From Ornatilinea apprima (GTDB lineage Bacteria; Chloroflexota; Anaerolineae; Anaerolineales; Anaerolineaceae): a stretch of 59,639 nt of DNA. The position numbers and the translations under genes are program-made. The stretch lies in NCBI RefSeq assembly GCF_001306115.1, contig NZ_LGCL01000003.1, forward strand, positions 1 through 59,639, given 5' to 3'. This document shows, in pieces, positions 55,011 through 59,639 of the stretch (positions within the stretch are counted from its first letter, which is position 1; the number at the start of each line of letters is the position of its first letter). The notes under the pieces are model-generated. The model was not told the origin of the DNA and searched no databases. It saw only the letters and a list, made by a program, of their open reading frames with translations.

Positions 55011-55027
55011 GGGGGAAAAATACCCCC
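55011..55027 (-). repeat. G5/C5 hairpin directly upstream of the SD
   Basis: GGGGG-AAAAATA-CCCCC at 55011-55027, ending about 10 bases before the AAGGAGG of the TTG-start gene. In the mRNA it could affect ribosome access. Confidence 0.6.
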
Positions 55028-55058
55028 GGTGAAATGACACCCACCGAGGGCGAATCCT

Positions 55059-55085
55059 GGCTGATCGACTATAATAGGATCAGCC
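55059..55085. repeat. Inverted repeat GGCTGATC/GATCAGCC around a TATAAT
   Basis: Perfect eight-base inverted repeat with an 11-base spacer that contains TATAAT on the plus strand. Operator-like or hairpin-forming. Confidence 0.6.
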
Positions 55086-55117
55086 CCTACTGCCGCTCTA
55101 GCCGGTGGTTGGGGTCA

Positions 55118-55152
55118 GGTTCGTGTAGGTGCTCGCTACACCTGCACGAACC
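55118..55152. repeat. 14-bp inverted repeat
   Basis: GGTTCGTGTAGGTG and CACCTGCACGAACC (55118-55131, 55139-55152) pair over 14 positions with one wobble, seven-base loop. The strongest of the inverted repeats in this gap. Confidence 0.7.
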
Positions 55153-55171
55153 GTCTCTATGTTTGTTAAAT

Positions 55172-55200
55172 TATATACCATAGAACAAATATGCGAGCAA
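55172..55200 (-). promoter_or_regulatory. Promoter with overlapping operator palindrome
   Basis: Minus strand TTGCTC (55200-55195), 17-base spacer, TATATA (55177-55172), with TATAAT two bases further. The eight-base palindrome AAATATGC / GCATATTT (55187-55194 and 55211-55218) overlaps the -35 region. Would drive the membrane HTH and recombinase genes through a leader of about 170 bases. Confidence 0.5.
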
Positions 55201-55218
55201 TCGAATTTGAGCATATTT

Positions 55219-55238
55219 CGGCTGGAGCGAGTCAGCCG
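55219..55238. repeat. Six-base inverted repeat after small gene
   Basis: CGGCTG and CAGCCG (55219-55224, 55233-55238) lie just beyond the stop of the small gene ending at 55245; no T-run, so only weak terminator potential. Confidence 0.4.
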
Positions 55239-55244
55239 GGCGAA

Positions 55245-55484
55245 TCATCCATAACGCCAATTGCGATGGGCGTTGGGCGGCAGCGGAAAGCCACTGGCTG
55301 CCCAAGATTCCAACTCTTCCTCTGAGATGCCCAGCATCTGACACCAATTCATCCCCTCAAATTGCAGCCAGGCATGGGCTTCCGCCACCCGAGCCGGATT
55401 GCTGCTCTCAAGGTCCAACACAGCGTGGTAAATTACGGCCAATGCCAGGGCTGTGTACGGGTCATGGACAAATTCGTCATTCAT
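55245..55484 (-). CDS. Small acidic protein of the mobile element
   Basis: A 79-residue soluble protein with Asp/Glu-rich composition and several Trp; contains YTALALAVIYHAVLDLES and a C-terminal SEEELESWAASG. ATG 55484 follows GGAG and overlaps the end of the primase/helicase gene by eight bases, so it is translationally coupled to it. The open frame extends further upstream but only as an off-frame read of that gene. No recognised family. Confidence 0.65.
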   Translation of the reverse strand: MNDEFVHDPYTALALAVIYHAVLDLESSNPARVAEAHAWLQFEGMNWCQMLGISEEELESWAASGFPLPPNAHRNWRYG

Positions 55485-58134
55485 CTCCGCTTCTCTCGGA
55501 TTTCTCTGGCAGGTGGATGTGGATGACTTCCCCACCAGTGACCATCGCCAATCGTTCTTCCAACTGCGATATGGAAGAGCTGCCAATTTTCTCGGCATCC
55601 ACATCCTTATCCAGGAAGATCGATAGCACCATGGCCAGCAGCTCCGGGCTGTAGCCAGCCTCGATCCTGCCGTCTGACAATCGCCGCCAGCAGCCACCGA
55701 TCGTGGGCAGCTTGCTGTCTGCAGGCAGCCGGATGGCGATTTCACAGGTTGACCAGGGCGCTTCTGCTTCCTGTGACATTTGACCATCAGTGACATGAGT
55801 GACATTGTTATCCTGGATTATTCCAGTTGGCAGTTGGATGTTGTAAACCGCTGCCCACCGTTTCAGGTCGGAGAGGGTGACTTGCCACATTCGCGTTCCC
55901 TTGCCGCCTTCGCGCGCCTTGCGCAGCCTGAGTTTCCCCAACAACCTCCCCACTTTTCGAGATGTGATCTTTTCTGGGTCGATATCGGCTTCGATTTGCT
56001 CTGCAACTTGTTGGGCGGCTTCGGTGATTTGAGATGTCGTAAACGTCCATGCGGCTGAATGGATGTCACTGTTGTCCTTAATGTCACTTTTGTCACTCGC
56101 GAGTTTGCATAGCCCTTGCAGCACCAACAAAACGATGTCTCCGGACTGCTGCTCGGCGGTCTCTTCTTGTTGGTAGTGCCAGGAGATCTCCTCTAAACGT
56201 TGCCAAAGGCCGCTAATCACCACCTGTTCCTGGCCTTGGCTGCGAACCATGGAAGAGCGCAGCAAGCGGTGTTGATGATCAAGGCTATCCAACCAGGCGG
56301 CGATGGAGAGAATCGCTTTCCAGGGCTGCAGATTGCGACCACGCAAACGTGCTTTCTGGGCCACAAGGATTTCAAAGTTGTGTAAAACGGACATGTTTGC
56401 CAATCCAACAGACCATAACTCATCAACCAGTATTCTCCGGTCATGCGGCCAGAGCGCATAATCCAGCGGGTCATAATTGGCTTTGTCTCTATCGGCAGTG
56501 CGGATAAGAGGGATGACGATTGTGCGCGTAGCCAAAACCGAATCTGGGATGTTGATCCCGGAAAATAAGCGCGGGCTGTAGGCGTTCACATGGCGCAGTT
56601 TCCATTTTCCTGGTCCATCTGGTTCTTTCAATGGGACAGTGGATCCGCGCCGATTACCGGCCAGAAGCAAGGCTCTTTTGTCTGGATCGGTCTTTTTGGG
56701 GTCGGCCAGGTTCTCCGCGTCGTCGAAGGCCAGAGTCGCGCCATAATCCGCCAGATCGCGCAGGCTGGCAAAGCTGCCGCCGGCCAGGATGAGCTGGCCC
56801 AGATAGGCCATTTCGGTCACCACGATCAGGAGATTGGTTTTTCCCGATCCAGCTCCCCCGTTGGGCCAGAGGAAACCAATCACATTGAAGGCATCCAGTA
56901 AATAGGTAGCCATGACATAACAAGCAATTAGTTCAGCCATCGACTGCTGATCACCAAGCGAACGGTCGAAATCGAGAAAGCGATTGATGACATCTACGAT
57001 CTTGGAGAAGGTCTCGATGGGATTGGGACGCTGCCCCTGAACGTAAGCGCGCACGCCGCGCGTAGACCAGCGTTTCTCCAGCGGGACGATTTCATGAAAA
57101 ACGGTATTTAACCCTAAATCATTTAGCGGACGCGTGGATTGTCCATCGCTGATTTCTCCGAAGACCTGACCGTCATTACGGACGATGAACAGGCACAGTT
57201 TTTCTTCGACCAAAGGCGGGTTATGGGCAACCAGGTTGCCCTCTTTATCCAACCCCTCACGCCGGGTGGTGCGCACCGGCAACCAGGTGGCTGCGTAGGC
57301 GTGCTTGCCCACCAGGCACAGCGGGCGGGTGATATTGGGCGAAGGTTCATCCAGTAGCTCGATGGTCGGCAGGGCGGCTTGGGGAATGGGGCGGGGGAGT
57401 TCTGCCAGGGCTTCAAGGTCTTTCAGATCATGACCGCTGGCCAACCAGTCATCCACTCCCCATTTGGCGCCGCTGGAATGGTTGGGAAGGTAGATGGCCG
57501 AAACGGTGGCTCCCTTGCGTTGGAGGATCTCGGTCAGGCGTTCCATAGCCTGGCGGACAGAGGGCTTGTACATCACATCCGAGTCGAACACGATGCGCAC
57601 CGAGCGGTTTTCCCAGGCGATGAAATCAAAATCAGCCAGAATGGTGGTTGCACCAAATTCGTTGCGGCCTTTGAAGTTCCACACACCCAGCAGGCAAACC
57701 GCAGTCGCTCCGACAGAGGCTAGAGCATCGCCTTTTTTCTGCCCTTCCGTGATGTACAACGGCATGGCAGGATTCTTGAGACCGCTCAGACAGGCTGGCG
57801 GACAATCCACCCGCACACCAGTGCCCTTAGGAATTTCGTACTTCAGCACCTTGACCGGGCGCAAGCCATCTGAATCGCGTTTGCTGCGGTCTTCGTAAAT
57901 ACGGGGGTTGTCTGGCCGGTAGACATGTAATCCGATCTTGCCATCGGTGGTATGCAGTGGGATCAACAGCCCGGGCACGCGCCGCTGGGCCATCGAAAAG
58001 CCGTACTGAACCAGGTCACCCTCGATGGTGATCGTACGGTAGCCGCGTCCACGAATGACCTGGTCAGAGATGCCCGATTCTTCAACGAGCATCTTTAGGT
58101 GTTTTTCTGAAAGGGACAGGTCATTGAGACTCAT
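55477..58134 (-). CDS. DUF3854-type primase/helicase-like protein
   Basis: An 885-residue replication-type protein of mobile elements. The N-terminal 260 residues look like a DUF3854/TOPRIM domain (LYITEGQKKGDAL near 127, VRIVFDSDV near 180, GVDDWLASGH near 225). The middle (about 400-620) is a P-loop ATPase with Walker A GGAGSGKTN near 425 and Walker B ATLAFDDAEN near 464, as in DUF927-like element helicases. The C-terminal 200 residues include an HTH-like segment (QTITSRKVGRLLGKLRL type region near 715). Likely initiates or supports element replication. ATG overlaps the previous stop (ATGA). Confidence 0.8.
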   Translation of the reverse strand: MSLNDLSLSEKHLKMLVEESGISDQVIRGRGYRTITIEGDLVQYGFSMAQRRVPGLLIPLHTTDGKIGLHVYRPDNPRIYEDRSKRDSDGLRPVKVLKYEIPKGTGVRVDCPPACLSGLKNPAMPLYITEGQKKGDALASVGATAVCLLGVWNFKGRNEFGATTILADFDFIAWENRSVRIVFDSDVMYKPSVRQAMERLTEILQRKGATVSAIYLPNHSSGAKWGVDDWLASGHDLKDLEALAELPRPIPQAALPTIELLDEPSPNITRPLCLVGKHAYAATWLPVRTTRREGLDKEGNLVAHNPPLVEEKLCLFIVRNDGQVFGEISDGQSTRPLNDLGLNTVFHEIVPLEKRWSTRGVRAYVQGQRPNPIETFSKIVDVINRFLDFDRSLGDQQSMAELIACYVMATYLLDAFNVIGFLWPNGGAGSGKTNLLIVVTEMAYLGQLILAGGSFASLRDLADYGATLAFDDAENLADPKKTDPDKRALLLAGNRRGSTVPLKEPDGPGKWKLRHVNAYSPRLFSGINIPDSVLATRTIVIPLIRTADRDKANYDPLDYALWPHDRRILVDELWSVGLANMSVLHNFEILVAQKARLRGRNLQPWKAILSIAAWLDSLDHQHRLLRSSMVRSQGQEQVVISGLWQRLEEISWHYQQEETAEQQSGDIVLLVLQGLCKLASDKSDIKDNSDIHSAAWTFTTSQITEAAQQVAEQIEADIDPEKITSRKVGRLLGKLRLRKAREGGKGTRMWQVTLSDLKRWAAVYNIQLPTGIIQDNNVTHVTDGQMSQEAEAPWSTCEIAIRLPADSKLPTIGGCWRRLSDGRIEAGYSPELLAMVLSIFLDKDVDAEKIGSSSISQLEERLAMVTGGEVIHIHLPEKSERSGDE

Positions 58135-58364
58135 TCGTTGGGCTCCTGGTTAGCGATGGTTTCTGCGTCTATATCAGTTGCATTTCCTGTGGTTGATTTC
58201 TTGCGTTCCTTTGTGGGCTGTTTGCCTAATTGATTGTATGGCTCCTGTTGTGTACCGATAAATTGATCACTGAGGATGAAAGCGTAGACGCGCGCTAACA
58301 ACCTTCCCTGCTCCTCCGGTGAGAGTTGGAGGGGTTCAGCAGGATGATTCATGGCGAACATCAT
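58131..58364 (-). CDS. Small element protein, unknown
   Basis: A 77-residue protein with a predicted helix (LSPEEQGRLLARVYAFILSDQF) and a polar Lys/Thr-rich tail. ATG 58364 or 58361 follows AGGAGA very closely. Overlaps both neighbours (29 and four bases), so it is part of the same operon. No known family. Confidence 0.6.
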   Translation of the reverse strand: MMFAMNHPAEPLQLSPEEQGRLLARVYAFILSDQFIGTQQEPYNQLGKQPTKERKKSTTGNATDIDAETIANQEPNE

Positions 58365-58539
58365 TCTCCTGTGGTTGTGTGCATGGGCAATCCGCGGCGG
58401 ATAATATTCCGCGTTGGATGAGGTCCAGGCGAATGATGAGCCTGGCCTGATCAGCCGGGGTGCGCAGTTCCTGCTCCGCCAGATGGATCAGGGCTGAGTA
58501 TTCCGGCTGTTCTAAGAGGATTTTCAAACGATTGAGCAT
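58336..58539 (-). CDS. Small element protein, possible RHH-like
   Basis: A 67-residue protein starting MLNRLKILLEQPEYSALI, with a segment LAEQELRTPADQARLIIR that has the look of a small ribbon-helix-helix or CopG-type element protein (weak guess). The ATG at 58539 with AAAGGATACCT upstream is preferred over the upstream ATG at 58590. Tail has several Cys/His but no clear metal site. Confidence 0.55.
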   Translation of the reverse strand: MLNRLKILLEQPEYSALIHLAEQELRTPADQARLIIRLDLIQRGILSAADCPCTQPQENDVRHESSC

Positions 58540-58674
58540 AGGTATCCTTTCGGCAAAATAAAAAGACGGCGTTTTGTTCAACGCCGCCATTTTCTGCCCT
58601 GGGATATCCTTCGCTCAAGTACCCGCAATATCCCTCTTTATCACTTCCATATCCCAATGGTCAAGGATATAGGT

Positions 58675-59526
58675 TTAAGATGACTTTTTCCGAAAATTTT
58701 GGAAAACACCTGATTTCCGATAGGGTACCACCTCAGCCCCATGTTCTTTACGCAGTTGATTGACCCGGTTGAGGACTGTTTTTGGCGAAAGGCTTACCCG
58801 AACCGCGATTTGATCGCAGGTTAATCCTTTGTGCCAGTGGCGCAGGATCTCGCGGTTAGCGCCGATATCCGGAATGCTTAACCAGATTTCTGCCGCAGTG
58901 CTGGCTGCCTGTGGTTGAGACTCGGGTTTGGTTTCCACGGGAGCAGGAATCTCAGGAAGCTCTGGCAAGGAAAACCAGCCCAATTTTTCCAGTTCATCGC
59001 GGATTGCGTCCCATAAACTCCAGAGGGTTCTTTCACCGTGCAGGCGAACGCGTAAAAGCGTTCCGTCTGAGGGTAGGGCATGGGCATGGATTGTTAACAG
59101 ATTCCTCGCAAGCATAAGTTTCACTTCAACCGGGTTGGCATCTGCAGAGATGCTGCCGGCATCTTTGCGGCTGCCTGGAAGCAGAATCTGAGATGCCAGT
59201 TGTTGGTATTGGCTTTGGGCGCGTAAGTTCAGGGCGAATTGACGAAGCATGACCCCGAACTGGGCCGGCGTGCCTTTGATGGGGAAATCGAACCGTTCAT
59301 CAATCTTCTTTGAGCCGTCCGCAACGGGTCCAAAAGGCAGATCGTGATAACCAAAGATTTGTAATCTGCTGGAAAGCCAGACCTTGAATTCCTGCTGGCG
59401 CTGCAGGCGTTTCTCATAGAGTGCCTGAGAAAGAATGGCTTGGAAAACATCTTCCTGACCAAGTAGATCGGCGAGCCGGCCTCTGAGGCCCAGGACTTCT
59501 TCACGGAGCAGGTGTGGTGGACCCAT
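58675..59526 (-). CDS. Helix-turn-helix element protein, 5' end cut by an IS
   Basis: A 283-residue protein: an N-terminal unknown domain (about 1-190) and a C-terminal HTH of the LuxR/sigma-4 type (GLTCDQIAVRVSLSPKTVLNRVNQLR near 240-265) with a basic tail. The first usable ATG (59526) directly abuts the IS3-type sequence, and an alternative GTG at 59538 lies inside the IS end, so the original start was probably lost. No ribosome site precedes either start. Possibly a regulator or replication-related protein of the element. Confidence 0.65.
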   Translation of the reverse strand: MGPPHLLREEVLGLRGRLADLLGQEDVFQAILSQALYEKRLQRQQEFKVWLSSRLQIFGYHDLPFGPVADGSKKIDERFDFPIKGTPAQFGVMLRQFALNLRAQSQYQQLASQILLPGSRKDAGSISADANPVEVKLMLARNLLTIHAHALPSDGTLLRVRLHGERTLWSLWDAIRDELEKLGWFSLPELPEIPAPVETKPESQPQAASTAAEIWLSIPDIGANREILRHWHKGLTCDQIAVRVSLSPKTVLNRVNQLRKEHGAEVVPYRKSGVFQNFRKKSS

Positions 59527-59639
59527 AAAACTGGACACAAAAACAGGGATAGTTTAGGGGGTACCCACCACTGATTGTGATGACAGCCAAGCAGCTTCGA
59601 ACTCGGCAGGTGTCAGGTAACCCAACGATGAATGGATAC
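59527..59639 (-). mobile_element. End of an IS3-family insertion sequence
   Basis: The last about 110 bases hold the 3' end of a transposase gene and a terminal segment containing TGGACAC near 59532-59538, as in many IS3-family ends. The other end and any target duplication lie outside the window. Confidence 0.65.
59554..59639 (-). CDS. IS3-family transposase OrfB, C-terminal fragment
   Basis: Minus-strand frame entering from the window edge and stopping at TAA (59554-59556). It ends with HSSLGYLTPAEFEAAW, the typical C-terminal pattern of IS3-family DDE transposases, then a short tail. Only the last 28 or so residues are inside the window. Confidence 0.85.
   Translation of the reverse strand, partial: IHSSLGYLTPAEFEAAWLSSQSVVGTP

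Larger units (their letters stand above)
52628..59639. mobile_element. Integrated mobilizable element (left end at mvaD start)
   Basis: From the start of mvaD to the window edge the gene content changes from housekeeping to accessory: a large serine recombinase pointing out of the element, a membrane-linked helix-turn-helix protein, a primase/helicase-like protein, several small proteins and an IS3-type sequence. The recombinase end sits against the 5' end of mvaD, the usual place of an attachment site. The other end is outside the window, so the exact borders are unknown. Confidence 0.65.

Noticed and set aside
55485..55805. Upstream extension of the 79-residue element protein
   Set aside because: It is an off-frame read of the primase/helicase gene; the ATG at 55484 has a ribosome site and coupling overlap.

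Overview
The window looks like a chromosomal piece of an uncultured or little-studied Anaerolineae-type Chloroflexota (inferred, not proven). Supporting signs are moderate-to-high GC, lipoprotein solute-binding proteins, a MoeA gene followed by a MoeA fused to a molybdate-binding-like domain, a mevalonate-pathway decarboxylase, a LivM with an extra N-terminal membrane block, and many membrane proteins typical of that group. No rRNA, tRNA or CRISPR array was recognised.

Layout. 0-10.7 kb holds housekeeping and general genes: a GH13 glucosidase, an Ldh2-type dehydrogenase, a repeat-bearing lipoprotein, a LOG-family protein, an M28 peptidase, gyrB, membrane proteins, a JAMM peptidase and plsY. 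10.8-18.4 kb carries an MBL-fold hydrolase and a minus-strand operon made of a polar amino acid ABC transporter, a serine/threonine dehydratase-like enzyme, an ornithine-cyclodeaminase-family enzyme and an aminotransferase. The operon is preceded by a structured leader ending in a terminator. The enzyme set resembles the dehydratase/imine reductase/aminotransferase part of beta-hydroxyaspartate or hydroxyectoine catabolism. 18.4-26.2 kb has an aldo/keto reductase, an SDR, a UbiA-type prenyltransferase, two moeA genes, a peroxiredoxin, rsfS and thpR. 26.3-32.5 kb has a probable 6S RNA and a complete branched-chain amino acid transporter (livJ-H-M-G-F order in transcription).

32.7-47.6 kb runs from a frameshifted MsmK/UgpC-type ATPase gene through gpmA, a DUF1461-type membrane protein, a spermidine-synthase-like membrane protein and the NAD(P)HX repair enzyme. 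It continues with small membrane proteins, pth, mfd, a YwaF-like protein and uvrB, which groups two nucleotide-excision-repair genes. 47.8-52.6 kb is a minus-strand run of mvaD, an M50 site-2 protease, a HEAT-repeat protein, a peptidase-MA-like protein and acylphosphatase.

52.6 kb to the end is accessory DNA. A large serine recombinase gene (frameshifted) lies directly against, and reads into, the 5' end of mvaD. Behind it come a membrane-anchored helix-turn-helix protein, a 250-base block of nested inverted repeats, a primase/helicase-like protein, small proteins and a helix-turn-helix protein whose 5' end abuts an IS3-family insertion sequence cut off by the window edge. This is read as an integrated mobilizable element whose far end is outside the window.
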